Positions 25,679-36,498 are shown, numbered from the stretch's first letter. The stretch is DNA of 64,000 nucleotides from Oligoflexia bacterium (GCA_030432875.1 JAUILP010000009.1:1-64000), one strand, 5' to 3'. Notes: generated by a model from the sequence alone, not told the origin. Numbers and translations: made by a program.

Positions 25679-27133
25679 ATGAAACTTTATCTCTTTGGCC
25701 TTTTGCTTTTTACCACCACGAGTCTGTTTGGCAGCGTTTCCGCCAGCCCTGCGCTTCCCCCGGTAAGTGTAGACCAGCGCACCTTGATTTCCATCTCTGG
25801 CACCGTCGACAGCGTTGTCATCAATGGCGCACCGTCGCTAGGAGGACCCGAATCAACCGAAATTACCTTGGGCTTTCTTATTGACTGCACCCAGAAACTC
25901 GAAAACTTCAGCTACCTAGTCGACAACAGCAAGGGGGGTTCACTAAAGATTATTGCCTCCGCTCTAGTTTCCGAAGTTAAACTCGGTGAAGACATGATGA
26001 AGTGCATGGGCATTTCTTACCACACTGAAGTCATCGTTGTTACAGATGCTTACCAGGAAAGCGACATCGACCTTGAATTCTTAAAACTCATTCCGGTATC
26101 CCCTTCGTCACTGGAAATCCCAGCGTCAACAGAAGCTGTAACTGCCATCGATGATATCAATGTCGACAGTGTCACGGCTCTATGCCCCGCAGGCGCAAGG
26201 TGCGTCACTGACGGCACCGTGATAACTTTGAGCACATACATCCCCTGCGTCAACAGGATTGCCGGTTACAATTACAGAACACAGCAAGTTGGTGATGAAA
26301 TTCATGTCCAGATGTTTGCCGCTGAGTATCAAGACAGCAAAAAAGTCGCTTGTGCTGAACAAAAAGTGACGTTCACCCTCTCTGCTGTCATGCAATTTGC
26401 TGATGACACCAGCAAGATCAGGGTTGATCTGTTAGGGCCAGCATCAGATCCTATCACGCTCCCCGCAAATGAAGTCCAGCTGGACGCTGGAGAGTATTTA
26501 GTTCAAATTGCTCAGTCGGAATTTTGTTCACCAGGAGAATTTAACGTTAAACAGTTTCACCAATACGAGCAAGGTGGAGTAAACTTAGATCTCACGATTA
26601 TCCTTGATTTTGACAAAAGGATATTTGACAACTGGATGCGTGCTGCGGTTTGCATGGCTGGAGCCAATACTGGCGTTGCTGTAATAAACCTGAGCAAAAA
26701 AACCACTATCAAAGCAAGTAGCAGTACTCAAATTACGATGATTGAAAAAATCACGACTCGTGATGAGCTTCTCAATCAACCAGAGGTCAATCTTCAAGGT
26801 GGTCATGATTATGTTATCGAAATGGAATCAGAAGGAATGTGCCGAAACAATATTGCCTTTTTGAATTCATATATCTGGTTTGCTGCTGCTCAGGGAGCGC
26901 GGGCCAATGACGTGACTACTTATTCCGCATCCTCATTTTTAGAAGACAATTTAGTAAAGCCCTTAGGATGTGCCATGTTGGGACAAGTCAATAAAAGTTT
27001 TGAGTATGTCAGTGTGGGGAAAGCCAACGACATGACGGTGAAGGCAGACTACACTCTGAAAGAATTTAAAATAAACAAGGTTCGTACGATTACAACTCGC
27101 ACCCCAGTTGCCGCGAAGGGGTCTGTTGATTAG
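25679..27133 (+). CDS. secreted protein of unknown function
   Basis: 484 residues from ATG 25679, which follows CGGAG by 8 nt. The signal peptide is MKLYLFGLLLFTTTSLFGSVSASPALPP. The mature protein is rich in Ser/Thr/Val/Ile and beta-like. Three similar stretches carry paired cysteines (IDCTQKLENFSYLVDN, IPCVNRIAGYNYR, and LVQIAQSEFCSPGEFN...MESEGMCRNNIAFLN), so internal repeats of a small beta domain are possible. No catalytic motif or known family is recognised. It is divergent from the Cys-rich gene and convergent with parC. Confidence 0.7.
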   Translation: MKLYLFGLLLFTTTSLFGSVSASPALPPVSVDQRTLISISGTVDSVVINGAPSLGGPESTEITLGFLIDCTQKLENFSYLVDNSKGGSLKIIASALVSEVKLGEDMMKCMGISYHTEVIVVTDAYQESDIDLEFLKLIPVSPSSLEIPASTEAVTAIDDINVDSVTALCPAGARCVTDGTVITLSTYIPCVNRIAGYNYRTQQVGDEIHVQMFAAEYQDSKKVACAEQKVTFTLSAVMQFADDTSKIRVDLLGPASDPITLPANEVQLDAGEYLVQIAQSEFCSPGEFNVKQFHQYEQGGVNLDLTIILDFDKRIFDNWMRAAVCMAGANTGVAVINLSKKTTIKASSSTQITMIEKITTRDELLNQPEVNLQGGHDYVIEMESEGMCRNNIAFLNSYIWFAAAQGARANDVTTYSASSFLEDNLVKPLGCAMLGQVNKSFEYVSVGKANDMTVKADYTLKEFKINKVRTITTRTPVAAKGSVD

Positions 27134-27176
27134 GTTCGTGTCCCTGTGTGGGTTCCCAATTCCTCATCTCCCCATA

Positions 27177-29711
27177 CTACGGCTTCATACACCAAATATG
27201 GGGGTTTTCCTCTACCAAAAATGCGGCACTATGCATCTTAGCATCAGCGACTTTAGTTCCTAAAGCATCCTTCTTACGGATTTTTACGTGATCAAGAAGA
27301 TGAATAATTTCTTCTTTGCCTGGTTTATTCCCTTTAGGCACTCCATGCCTAATCTGCACGTCGGGATCCTTAAAGCTGGTTACGGCATAAACATAGGTCC
27401 TTGAATCAAGCGCCATGAAGGGCGTCCGTTCTGGCGTAATCTCGGCATCTATTTCAAAACGCTTCAGATAAAACGACCCACGCTCGCCATCAAAATAAAG
27501 GACGGACAAAGTGAGAGGAGCGGTAATCATTTCAAGCCTCAGTAAATCCTCACTAAACATACTCTGAGGTTTGGCATCGACCACCTCGTACAAGCCGGAT
27601 TTATAAACCGCAAGAAGCTTGTCGTATGGGGCAAAAGAGCCTAGGAAAAAATCAGTCTCATCAGCAACCGCTCTATTGCTTTTGGCATCAAACCAAAGTT
27701 TTTGTGCCTCTAATGTGGTTTCACCAACACTGACTTGAACAATTTTTTGCACGGTCTGACTTAAAATCCGGTCTCCCACAATATCCCTATTTTTGATGGG
27801 GAGCATGGCAAAATCAAAGGCAATCTCTTTATGAATCGCCCGAGCTGAAGGGTGAAGTATAATCTTGACTTTTTCCTCTTCTCCATGCGGCAAAACATTG
27901 AAGTAAAGAATTTTTGAATCCTTTGTCCCGCGTGTCAAATCATAATGTTTATTGCGAGTAATGCTTGGAATCGTAAAACGCTTTGAATACGCATCACCTG
28001 ATTTGCCGTCCCGGTAAATCATATGATAAACCGTACGCTCATCGCCACGCACAAAAGGCATGACTTTGATGATTTTTTGACCTGCAAAAAACTTATCTTG
28101 TGGCTGAAAAACCACAAATTTTCCGTCTTCAGTAAATGCCGCTATTTCATCATGCTCACTGCAGTCAAACAGATAGGTATCTTTCTTTAGCCCCGTCCCA
28201 ATAAAACCGTCTTTAGCATTGAAGTAGAGTTTTAAATTAGGCTTAGCAATATGTGCTTTACTGATCGTTGTAAATTCAGCGATTTCTGTGCATCGCTCTC
28301 TTCCCGCACCGTAGTCCTTGAGGAGTTTCTCATAGTGGGCGATGGTAAATGCCGTCATGTTAGCGAGGTTTTTCTCAAGATCTTTTATTTCTTGGTCAAG
28401 CTTCTCAATATCAGCTTCAGCTTTTTTACTATCAAAACGAGATATCCGCTTAAGCCTAATTTCTGTCAGTTTTTCAATGTCTCCTGGGGAAACTTCACGA
28501 ACAAAAAGCTTCTCATAGGGTTTTAAGCCTTTTTCAATGCCCGCTAAAATCGCCTCCCAACTATCACAGTCTTCTATAATCCGGTAAACACGCTTGGAAA
28601 TAAATATTTTTTCGACAAGGGAGAAATGCAGTTTTTCCTGGGCGACTGATAATTTTTTTTCGAGGTCTAACCTTAAAAATTCCTCTGTCCTTTTTACCGA
28701 ATCTCTTAGAAGATCCGCTACACCAATAAAATGTGGTCTATTATCCGCTATAATGCAGCAGTTAGGTGAAATGGAAATTTCAGCATCGGTGAAAGCAAAT
28801 AACGCCTCGATGGTTTCTTGTGGTGTACCACTCCCGCCCGCTAAATGAACGAGAATTTCGACTTCGCTCGCGGTATTGTCTTCAATTTTCTTTATTTTAA
28901 CCTTGCCTTTGTCATTGGCATTGAGGATCGAATCAATTAACCCTTGGGTGGTGAGGCCGTATGGGATTTCACTAATTTTTAAAGTTTTGCGGTCCAGGAC
29001 ATCTATTCTTGCTCTGACCTTAACTCTGCCCCCTTTTTTACCTTCATCATATTCACTGACATCAATCAGGCCACCAGAGGGGAAGTCAGGATAAATCTCA
29101 AAACTCTTGCCTTTTAAATGGAGAATACCCGCTTTTAGCAGCTCAGAAAAATTGTGCGGGAGTATTTTGGTCGTTAAACCAACTGCTATACCTTCTACCC
29201 CTAAAGCGAGAAGCAGCGGGAACCTAACCGGGAAATAAAGCGGTTCTTTTGCTCTACCATCATAGGAGGTTTGCCAATTAGTGATTTCGGGATTAAAAAT
29301 AACTTCTTTGGCAAACTTGCTGAGGCGGGCTTCGATATAACGGGGAGCCGCCGCACGGTCACCTGTAAACGTATTGCCCCAGTTGCCTTGACAGTCGACG
29401 AGTAAATCCTTTTGCCCAAGGCCTACCAAGGCTTCGTAAATGGCAGCATCACCATGTGGGTGAAATTTCATAGTATGACCAATGACATTGGCCACCTTAT
29501 GAAACCGCCCATCGTCCAGTTCCCATAGCGAATGGAGAAGCCGTCTTTGCACAGGCTTTAAGCCATCAATAGCATAGGGCACCGCCCGGTCCAAAATAAC
29601 ATAAGAGGCATAATCCAAATACCATTCACGGTACATGGACTCTACATGTTCTACTGGTAGTTTATTCATTTCGGTTACGGTATCATTCTGAGATTCTTCA
29701 TTATCACTCAA
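27177..29711 (-). CDS. parC: DNA topoisomerase IV subunit A (ParC)
   Basis: 844 residues. It has the breakage-reunion domain with DYASYVILDRAVP, GLKPVQRRLLHSLWEL, GHTMKFHPHGDAAIYEALV and the catalytic Tyr in AAAPRYIEARLS, followed by the C-terminal domain. The sequence resembles the shorter ParC type seen in Bacteroidetes and related groups. The quinolone-contact Ser (GyrA 83/ParC 80) is Ala here; the acidic residue four positions on is Glu. The best start is TTG 29711, with AAAGGA 7 nt upstream; the first internal ATG (codon 15) lacks a Shine-Dalgarno. parE lies 40 nt upstream. Confidence 0.9.
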   Translation of the reverse strand: MSDNEESQNDTVTEMNKLPVEHVESMYREWYLDYASYVILDRAVPYAIDGLKPVQRRLLHSLWELDDGRFHKVANVIGHTMKFHPHGDAAIYEALVGLGQKDLLVDCQGNWGNTFTGDRAAAPRYIEARLSKFAKEVIFNPEITNWQTSYDGRAKEPLYFPVRFPLLLALGVEGIAVGLTTKILPHNFSELLKAGILHLKGKSFEIYPDFPSGGLIDVSEYDEGKKGGRVKVRARIDVLDRKTLKISEIPYGLTTQGLIDSILNANDKGKVKIKKIEDNTASEVEILVHLAGGSGTPQETIEALFAFTDAEISISPNCCIIADNRPHFIGVADLLRDSVKRTEEFLRLDLEKKLSVAQEKLHFSLVEKIFISKRVYRIIEDCDSWEAILAGIEKGLKPYEKLFVREVSPGDIEKLTEIRLKRISRFDSKKAEADIEKLDQEIKDLEKNLANMTAFTIAHYEKLLKDYGAGRERCTEIAEFTTISKAHIAKPNLKLYFNAKDGFIGTGLKKDTYLFDCSEHDEIAAFTEDGKFVVFQPQDKFFAGQKIIKVMPFVRGDERTVYHMIYRDGKSGDAYSKRFTIPSITRNKHYDLTRGTKDSKILYFNVLPHGEEEKVKIILHPSARAIHKEIAFDFAMLPIKNRDIVGDRILSQTVQKIVQVSVGETTLEAQKLWFDAKSNRAVADETDFFLGSFAPYDKLLAVYKSGLYEVVDAKPQSMFSEDLLRLEMITAPLTLSVLYFDGERGSFYLKRFEIDAEITPERTPFMALDSRTYVYAVTSFKDPDVQIRHGVPKGNKPGKEEIIHLLDHVKIRKKDALGTKVADAKMHSAAFLVEENPHIWCMKP

Positions 29712-29751
29712 ATTGCGATCCTTTGATTTTTTTCGTTGCTGCGTATTGTTT

Positions 29752-31599
29752 CTAAGTTAGAGCTTCTTCGACTTTTAAGTTGTTAATGATAAATGACTGA
29801 CGATCGGGTGAGTTTTTTCCCATATAATAACCTAGGAGTTTGGCCACCGATGTTTCATCTGACAAGCGTACGGGATCAAGGCGGATATCTTCTCCGATAA
29901 AGGCTTTGAATTCATCGGGGCTGATTTCGCCCAGTCCTTTAAAACGCGTGATTTCTGCCTTATTTTGGCCTTTTGATAGACGCGTAACTGCTTTTCTTTT
30001 TTCCGTTTCATCATAACAATATATCGTGTCTTTTTTATCGCGCACACGAAATAATGGGGTTTGCAAAATATAAACATGCCCGCGACGTACGAGCTCGGGA
30101 AAAAATTGGAGAAAAAAAGTCAATATGAGGAGACGAATATGCATACCATCGACATCTGCATCTGTTGATATCACGATGCGATTGTACCTAAGACCCTCTA
30201 TACCCTCCTCAATATTGAGAGCATGCTGGAGCAAATTAAATTCTTCATTTTCATAAACAATTTTTTTTGTAAGCCCAAAACTATTGAGTGGTTTTCCACG
30301 CAAACTAAAAACAGCCTGAGTCAGGGGATCCCTGGCTTTTGTCAAAGATCCACTCGCGGAATCCCCCTCGGTAATAAATAATGTTGACGCCTCCGAAAGT
30401 TTTTGATTTTCGCCCAAATGAAAGCGGCAATCACGGAGTTTTTTATTGAACAGGTTGGCACGTTTTGCCCTCGCTCCAGCAATTTTACGGATACCCGCGA
30501 TTTCTTTACGCTCTTTTTCAGAGTCCAAAATTTTGGTTTGCAGAGCCTGAGCAATATTTTTGTTTTTGTGCAAAAAAGGCTCTAGCTCTTTGCCCATAAA
30601 CTCAATAACCCAGGCGCGTAGCGGCGGACCATCAGGAAAAATAGCCTGTGACCCCAGCTTTGTCTTGGTTTGGGACTCAAAAACAGGTTCCTGAATACGG
30701 ACACTCACTGCGGCAATTATGCCCATACGAATATCGGCAGCGTCAAAATCTTTCTTATAAAAGTCCCGCACGGTTTTTACAAAACCTTCACGGAAAGCCG
30801 ATAAATGCGTACCCCCCATGGTGGTATACTGGCCGTTGACAAAGGTATAATAATCTTCTCCGTACTGTGTCCCGTGAGTAACCGCAATTTCGATGTCATC
30901 GCCCTGAAAATACATGATAGGATAAACAACATCCATGCCCTGAGTTTTTGCACGCAAAAGGTCTAATAAACCGCTCTTCGCCTGATAGGTTTCCCCATTA
31001 TAAATTAAGGTCAATCCCTTGTTGAGATAAGCATAATTCCAAATGAGCTCCTGTAATAATTCAGGACGAAAACGGTAATTGCTAAAAATCCTACTATCAG
31101 GAGTGAACTCCACTAAAGTGCCCGACTTATCTTTGGATGCCTTTGGGGCTAAGTCTTTGATTAATTCACCCTGTGAAAATTCAGCCTGCTTCGTTTTACC
31201 TTCTCGGGTGGAACTAATGAGAAAGCGCTCACTCAAAGCATTGACAGCCTTAGTCCCCACACCATTTAATCCCACTGTTTTTTTAAAAGCTTCCGAGTCA
31301 TATTTAGCGCCGGTATTGATTTTTGACACACAATCGACGACTTTACCCAGAGGAATGCCCCGACCATAATCCCTAACTCTGACATTATATTCGTTTACGT
31401 CAATTTCAATGGTTGCTCCGTAACCCATGACAAATTCATCAATGGCATTGTCGATCACCTCTTTGACGAGAACATAAATGCCATCATCCGTGTGTTGGCC
31501 ATTTCCGAGTTTACCAATATACATCCCGGGCCTGAGCCTTATATGCTGACGCCAGTCGAGTGATTTAATGCTATCTTCGGTATAATCACCTTTTGCCAT
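29752..31599 (-). CDS. parE: DNA topoisomerase IV subunit B (ParE)
   Basis: 615 residues. The GHKL ATPase has [19 protein letters not shown] and [13 protein letters not shown]. The transducer domain has the usual QTK ([10 protein letters not shown]). The Toprim domain has [10 protein letters not shown] and [12 protein letters not shown], and the C terminus [15 protein letters not shown] is standard. The short length and pairing with parC favour ParE over GyrB. The enzyme decatenates daughter chromosomes. ATG 31599 follows AGAGGGA. The operon promoter should lie upstream of 31599. Confidence 0.93.
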   Translation of the reverse strand: MAKGDYTEDSIKSLDWRQHIRLRPGMYIGKLGNGQHTDDGIYVLVKEVIDNAIDEFVMGYGATIEIDVNEYNVRVRDYGRGIPLGKVVDCVSKINTGAKYDSEAFKKTVGLNGVGTKAVNALSERFLISSTREGKTKQAEFSQGELIKDLAPKASKDKSGTLVEFTPDSRIFSNYRFRPELLQELIWNYAYLNKGLTLIYNGETYQAKSGLLDLLRAKTQGMDVVYPIMYFQGDDIEIAVTHGTQYGEDYYTFVNGQYTTMGGTHLSAFREGFVKTVRDFYKKDFDAADIRMGIIAAVSVRIQEPVFESQTKTKLGSQAIFPDGPPLRAWVIEFMGKELEPFLHKNKNIAQALQTKILDSEKERKEIAGIRKIAGARAKRANLFNKKLRDCRFHLGENQKLSEASTLFITEGDSASGSLTKARDPLTQAVFSLRGKPLNSFGLTKKIVYENEEFNLLQHALNIEEGIEGLRYNRIVISTDADVDGMHIRLLILTFFLQFFPELVRRGHVYILQTPLFRVRDKKDTIYCYDETEKRKAVTRLSKGQNKAEITRFKGLGEISPDEFKAFIGEDIRLDPVRLSDETSVAKLLGYYMGKNSPDRQSFIINNLKVEEALT

Positions 31600-32050
31600 A
31601 CTTCCCTCTATTTATACTGCCTTACCTCTAAGAATTCTTTTATGCCTCTAAGACAATAAAAGTCCAGTGTACCTAAATAGCTCTTCAGGTGTTACTGTAA
31701 ATTTTTGCCAAAAATCGATTTTCAATACTTTTCGGCTTTTTTAGGTGCTGGCCCTAAACACGCAATTTAGAAACTGCGCCAAAATAGGAAAAAGTGCAGG
31801 GCAGCAAAAAAATCCCAACGAGACTATACATTATTGGTACCGTGAGGAGGGACCTGTCAAGACAACGCTGCAATTTTTCTAATTCGCGCCTGCGACTCTT
31901 TTAAGTTCCATAAAACAGTGTGTCTACGCAAATGACAATCCGTTTTTTGTAGAGAATGATCTATTTTTAAGACATAATCATGTTCAAATTTTAATATTGT
32001 TTAATATCCTGTTCCGTTTACCCAGCTTTAATTTTTCGATAGAGGGTCAT
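31600..32050. other. divergent intergenic region parE-fadD with direct repeats
   Basis: 451 nt. Near parE, CCTCTAAGA occurs twice (31625-31633 and 31645-31653), 20 bp apart, the spacing of two helical turns. Near fadD, TTTAATAT occurs twice (31990-31997 and 32000-32007), 10 bp apart. Both could be regulator sites. No gene is seen between them. Confidence 0.35.
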
Positions 32051-33745
32051 ATGAGCGAGCGCAGATGGTTAAAAAATTATCCCAGTGGAATTCCTGCTGA
32101 TGTCGATGTCACTGTTTACAGTTCTTTGACGGCTCTGATTGAAGAAAACCTAAAAACCTATGCTGCCCGGCCAGCATTTCACAATATGGGTTCGGACTTA
32201 AGCTATGGAGAAGTCGATCGACTCAGTCGCAATTTTGCGGCTTATTTACAAAACGTTTTAAAACTTGGCAAAGGCGATGTTCTGGCCCTTATGATGCCCA
32301 ATATTCTTCAGTTTCCCATCGCACTTTATGGCGGTCTTCGTGCAGGACTTACCTTAGCAAATGTCAATCCCTTGTATACCGCAAGAGAACTCAGGCACCA
32401 GCTTAGAGACTCAGGAGCAAAAGTCATTGTTATCCTTGACAACTTCGCCCATGTGCTCTCTGAAGTCATTAAAGATACTCCCGTAAAACACGTGATTATC
32501 ACGCGTATTGGCGACATGCTTTCCTTCCCAAAATCTTTTTTAGCCAATGCCGTCGTAAAACACATTAAAAAAATGGTTCCCCATTTTGACCTCAGCGCCT
32601 ACAAACCCTCTGATTTTCTCGATGTTCTAAGGGACGGACATGCCCTCAGTTTTCATAAGCCGACAATTACACGAAATGACCTCGCTTTTTTACAGTATAC
32701 CGGAGGAACAACGGGGGCATCCAAAGGAGCCATGATCAGCCATGGCAATATCGTAGCCAATATTATCCAAGCTTTAACATGGATTAAACAGTTGGTCGAA
32801 GAAGACAAAGATACCGGTTTGACAATAATTACCCCGCTGCCTCTTTATCATATGTTTGCGCTTATGGCGAACTGCCTGGTATTCACGATTCTGGGCGGTC
32901 ACAATATCCTAATCACCAACCCTAGAGATATTAAGGGGCTCATTAAGGAAATGTCTCGCTGGCGTTTTGGTGCGTTAACAGGTGTCAACACTTTGTTTGC
33001 CGCACTCATTAATCATCCTGATTTTAAAAAACTAGATTTTAGTAGTTTTCGTTTAGCCCTGGGCGGGGGTATGGCTTGCCAAAAGCCCGTAGCCGATGAG
33101 TGGCTCAAAATTACTGGAGTGCCCATGCTTGAGGCCTATGGTCTCACCGAAGCTTCGCCAGGACTCACCATAAACCCCGTTACCCTCGAATCCTTTTCTG
33201 GTTATGTGGGTCTCCCGTTACCCTCCACGCTCATAGAAATTCGAGACGAACAAGGTAAAAGCCTTGAAGCAAACGAAGTCGGAGAAATTTATGCTTTTGG
33301 TCCCCAGATAATGCAAGGTTATTTTAACCTTCCTGAAGAAACGGCGAATGTGCTATCTCCTGATGGTTGGCTCAGGACCGGAGATATCGGATTCATGGAT
33401 GAAAGGGGTTACGTAAAGCTCGTAGACCGAAAAAAAGATATGATCATTGTCTCTGGCTTTAATGTATACCCGAATGAAATCGAAGAAATTGTTGTTTCGC
33501 ACCCCGGAATACTTGAGGCGGCAGCCATTGGTATTCCTTCAAAAAAAACCGGTGAAGAAGTGAAGGTATTTGCCGTCAGAAAAGATCCTAAGGTCACAGA
33601 GGAAGAACTCATCCTTTTTTGCCGCAAACATCTCACGGGATACAAAGTCCCCAAAGTGATTGAATTTCGCGAAGACCTACCTAAAACCAATGTCGGCAAA
33701 ATCTTACGGCGCGAACTGAGGGAAAACACGGCAACTGGGGCTTAA
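32051..33745 (+). CDS. fadD: long-chain fatty acid-CoA ligase (FadD-like)
   Basis: 564 residues from ATG 32051, which has GAGG 5 nt upstream; the longer frame begins at 31997. It is an ANL-superfamily adenylating enzyme that activates fatty acids with ATP and CoA. The P-loop is LQYTGGTTGASKGAM. Further motifs are ITPLPLYHMFAL, MLEAYGLTEASPGLT, GDIGFMDERGYVKLVDRKKDMIIVSG, and the C-terminal lysine in KTNVGKILRRELR. It is probably membrane-associated. It shares overlapping stop codons with pdxH at its 3' end. Confidence 0.9.
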   Translation: MSERRWLKNYPSGIPADVDVTVYSSLTALIEENLKTYAARPAFHNMGSDLSYGEVDRLSRNFAAYLQNVLKLGKGDVLALMMPNILQFPIALYGGLRAGLTLANVNPLYTARELRHQLRDSGAKVIVILDNFAHVLSEVIKDTPVKHVIITRIGDMLSFPKSFLANAVVKHIKKMVPHFDLSAYKPSDFLDVLRDGHALSFHKPTITRNDLAFLQYTGGTTGASKGAMISHGNIVANIIQALTWIKQLVEEDKDTGLTIITPLPLYHMFALMANCLVFTILGGHNILITNPRDIKGLIKEMSRWRFGALTGVNTLFAALINHPDFKKLDFSSFRLALGGGMACQKPVADEWLKITGVPMLEAYGLTEASPGLTINPVTLESFSGYVGLPLPSTLIEIRDEQGKSLEANEVGEIYAFGPQIMQGYFNLPEETANVLSPDGWLRTGDIGFMDERGYVKLVDRKKDMIIVSGFNVYPNEIEEIVVSHPGILEAAAIGIPSKKTGEEVKVFAVRKDPKVTEEELILFCRKHLTGYKVPKVIEFREDLPKTNVGKILRRELRENTATGA

Positions 33746-34329
33746 GGGTATAACCAGGTTTTCTGCCAGTTCCCCTGATCATCCAAGTCAAAACGAAACC
33801 GATCATGTAAGCGATAAGGTTTTTGATGCCAGAATTCTATGCGCTTTGGTACGACGCGAAACCCTGACCAAAAGGCAGGGCGAGGGACGTCTTTTCCCAA
33901 AAATTTGAGCCCAAACTGTGCCACGCGTTTTTCTAATTCTAAGCGGTGGGGCATGGCCTCAGATTGGCGTGAAGCCCAGGCTCCGATTTGACTTTGTAAG
34001 GGCCTAGAGACGAAATAAGCATCGGCCTCTTCGGGAGAAACTGGGACAGATTGCCCCGCGATACGAATCTGCTTATCTAGTGATTTCCAGTGCAAACACA
34101 AGGCGACCCGTGGATTTTTTTCAATGTCCTGCACCTTTGGGCTTCCGAGATTGGTATAAAAAACAAACCCGCCTAAATCAACACCCTTTAGAAGCACCAT
34201 CCGCACAGAAGGCTGTCCAATATCATCGACCGTCGCTAGACTCATTGCCGTCGGTTCTTTTTCCTCCGAGTTTTTCGCCTCTAAAAACCAACTTTGAAAG
34301 AGTTTATACGGTTCATCTTGTTCTTTCAC
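33742..34329 (-). CDS. pdxH: pyridoxamine 5'-phosphate oxidase
   Basis: 195 residues. It is an FMN enzyme that oxidises PNP/PMP to pyridoxal 5'-phosphate. The signature is complete: AMSLATVDDIGQPSVRMVLLKGVD, FYTNLGSPKVQDIEKNP, LHWKSLDKQIRIAGQ, SRPLQSQIGAWASRQS, and C-terminal PKRIEFWHQKPYRLHDRF...W...WLYP. The start is GTG 34329 behind GGGAGG. It is convergent with fadD; the two stops overlap in a TTAA palindrome. Confidence 0.94.
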   Translation of the reverse strand: MKEQDEPYKLFQSWFLEAKNSEEKEPTAMSLATVDDIGQPSVRMVLLKGVDLGGFVFYTNLGSPKVQDIEKNPRVALCLHWKSLDKQIRIAGQSVPVSPEEADAYFVSRPLQSQIGAWASRQSEAMPHRLELEKRVAQFGLKFLGKDVPRPAFWSGFRVVPKRIEFWHQKPYRLHDRFRFDLDDQGNWQKTWLYP

Positions 34330-34596
34330 ACCAGGCCTCCCTTCTTCATTAATTTTTTTTTTAAGGGCCTAAGACACAGCCACTTTAACGCTTTTGGTCC
34401 TAAAAAGTTAATCAAAAAATGTAATTTCTGAGAGAACGTCTTAAAAAAATTTTTAATGTGACTTATGCCTCGAACTTTGCCAATAGGAATTTATGTTAAT
34501 ATTGGCTTCTGCGACCAGGGGCATTGCTCTTAAATTATGATTTAGTTGTTCTTTTTGCTTGATCATTATATTTTTTGTTTTTCATCCTCCTTGATT

Positions 34597-35202
34597 TTAT
34601 TTTTTTAGGAGGTTTTTTATGAGAAATTTCTTTAATTTTTGCATCGCCCGGCTTCTGTGGCTAATTTTATTTTTTTCGCTCTCCGGTAGCGCTGCTAAAG
34701 TTTGCTGATAACCATCGACTAAAAATATGGGATCATAACCAAAGCCTCCCTGCCCTTCTGGGGCACAAGCGATTCTTCCGGTAAGACACCCATAAAAAAA
34801 CTGAACTTTAGCATCGAGGTGAGCACGGTAAGCAAGGCATGTCACAAAAAAAGCATCACGATCGCCTGCTTTTAACTCGCGCATTTCATGTAAAAGTTTC
34901 TCAAAATTGGCCTTGTCACTCGATCCCTCTCCTGCGTAGCGCGAACTATAAACACCCGGCTCTCCGCCTAGCTTGGGGACAACAAGGCCCGAATCATCAC
35001 TCAGTGAAGCCCCCGCCCAAAGCCCTTGGACCGCGTTTAATTTCGTTAAGGCATTTTCACGAAAAGTGCTACCTTCTTCCTGCCAAGATACTGTTTTATT
35101 GAGAATAGAAATTGGTAAGGCTCTTAGGGCGAGTGGAGCACAGATACTACTCATTTCCCTAATTTTTCCAAGATTTTGAGTTACAACTAAAAGATCATCC
35201 AC
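34597..35202 (-). CDS. rdgB: dITP/XTP pyrophosphatase (RdgB/HAM1)
   Basis: 201 residues. It hydrolyses non-canonical purine triphosphates to protect DNA. Motifs are VVTQNLGKIREM, TFRENALTKLNAV, SLSDDSGLVVPKLGGEPGVYSSRYAG, GGFGYDPIFLVD and KISHRSRAM. The start is GTG 35202, with GAGGA about 9 nt upstream. It follows metK's 3' end on the same strand after about 140 nt. The C terminus is lysine-rich. Confidence 0.93.
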   Translation of the reverse strand: MDDLLVVTQNLGKIREMSSICAPLALRALPISILNKTVSWQEEGSTFRENALTKLNAVQGLWAGASLSDDSGLVVPKLGGEPGVYSSRYAGEGSSDKANFEKLLHEMRELKAGDRDAFFVTCLAYRAHLDAKVQFFYGCLTGRIACAPEGQGGFGYDPIFLVDGYQQTLAALPESEKNKISHRSRAMQKLKKFLIKNLLKK

Positions 35203-35343
35203 CGTAAATGTTCCTCATTATTTTTTACTTATTTAGACGGATTCAACTTAACCCTGATTTACATAAAAAGGGGATGCAAAGCACCCCCTCCCCATTAAAC
35301 AATAATAATCAAAACCAGTGTTTTAGAGCCTACAAAAATTGGC

Positions 35344-36498
35344 TTAAGACTTTAATGCCGCCACTTTATCGAGCCGTTCCCAAGAAAATTCTGGCCGTCC
35401 AAAATGACCGTAAGAAGCGGTGCTCTTATAAATGGGGTGGAGCAAATCAAGAGTTTCTATAATTTGTTTTGGCTTAAAACCAAAGACTCTACGCGCCCTT
35501 TTTGAAAGTTCCGCATCACTAACTTTGCCGGTACCGTAGGAATCCACATAAACACTAACAGGTTCTGCAACGCCAATGGCATAGGCTAGCTGGACCAGAC
35601 ATTTTGAGGCGAGCTCTGCGGCAACAATGTTTTTTGCGACATAACGGGCCATATAAGCCGCTGACCGATCAACTTTTGTCGGATCCTTACCAGAGAAGGC
35701 TCCACCACCGTGTGCCCCGTGGCCACCATAAGTATCAACAATGATTTTTCTTCCCGTTAAACCGCAGTCACCTTGGGGTCCCCCGATGACAAATGAACCG
35801 GTGGGATTGATATGATAAATGGTATTTTTAAGCAGTTCTGCTGGTAAAACTTTTTTTATACAGGTTTCAATAATATATTCGCGAAGCTGAGCTTGAGAAA
35901 CGTCGGGGCTGTGTTGAGTCGAAACCACAACAGTATCAATGCGAGACAGGCGACCATCTATATATTCAGCGGTTACTTGGCTTTTTGCATCTGGCCTTAA
36001 AAAATTGACGTCTTTAGTTTTTCTAAGCACAGAGAGCTCTTTTAAAAGACGGTGTGCGTAACTAATGGTAGCAGGCATAAACTCTGGGGTTTCATCACAG
36101 GCAAAACCAAACATCATCCCCTGATCGCCTGCCCCTTGTTCGCCCCCTTGGCTTTGGTGTTCATTAACGCCACGCGCAATATCGGGAGACTGTTGTTCGA
36201 TTGAGGTAATTATACCACAGCTCTTAGCATCAAATCCTAAGGCTCCATCATCATAACCAATGTCTTCAATCGTTTTGCGTGCCACATCAGCATATTGAAT
36301 CGCTGCGGTGGTGGTGATCTCTCCAGCAATAACAACAAGCCCGGTTTTCACAAGACTTTCACAGGCCACACGTGATTTGGGATCCTGTTCTAAAAGCGCA
36401 TCTAAAATAGCGTCACTGATCTGATCGCAAATTTTATCAGGATGACCTTCGCTTACCGACTCGGAAGTGAAGAGGTAGTTGCCTTTTTGAGTTATCAT
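35344..36498 (-). CDS. metK: S-adenosylmethionine synthase
   Basis: 384 residues from ATG 36498, which has AAGGA 8 nt upstream; the longer frame begins at 36603. It makes SAM from methionine and ATP. Complete motifs are [50 protein letters not shown] and [24 protein letters not shown]. It is preceded by a 421-nt spacer with structured RNA potential and no SAM riboswitch class that I recognise. Confidence 0.96.
   Translation of the reverse strand: MITQKGNYLFTSESVSEGHPDKICDQISDAILDALLEQDPKSRVACESLVKTGLVVIAGEITTTAAIQYADVARKTIEDIGYDDGALGFDAKSCGIITSIEQQSPDIARGVNEHQSQGGEQGAGDQGMMFGFACDETPEFMPATISYAHRLLKELSVLRKTKDVNFLRPDAKSQVTAEYIDGRLSRIDTVVVSTQHSPDVSQAQLREYIIETCIKKVLPAELLKNTIYHINPTGSFVIGGPQGDCGLTGRKIIVDTYGGHGAHGGGAFSGKDPTKVDRSAAYMARYVAKNIVAAELASKCLVQLAYAIGVAEPVSVYVDSYGTGKVSDAELSKRARRVFGFKPKQIIETLDLLHPIYKSTASYGHFGRPEFSWERLDKVAALKS

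Noticed and set aside
35208-35462. 84-codon plus-strand frame overlapping the 3' end of metK
   Set aside because: It runs antisense to conserved metK sequence and has no ribosome binding site or domain.
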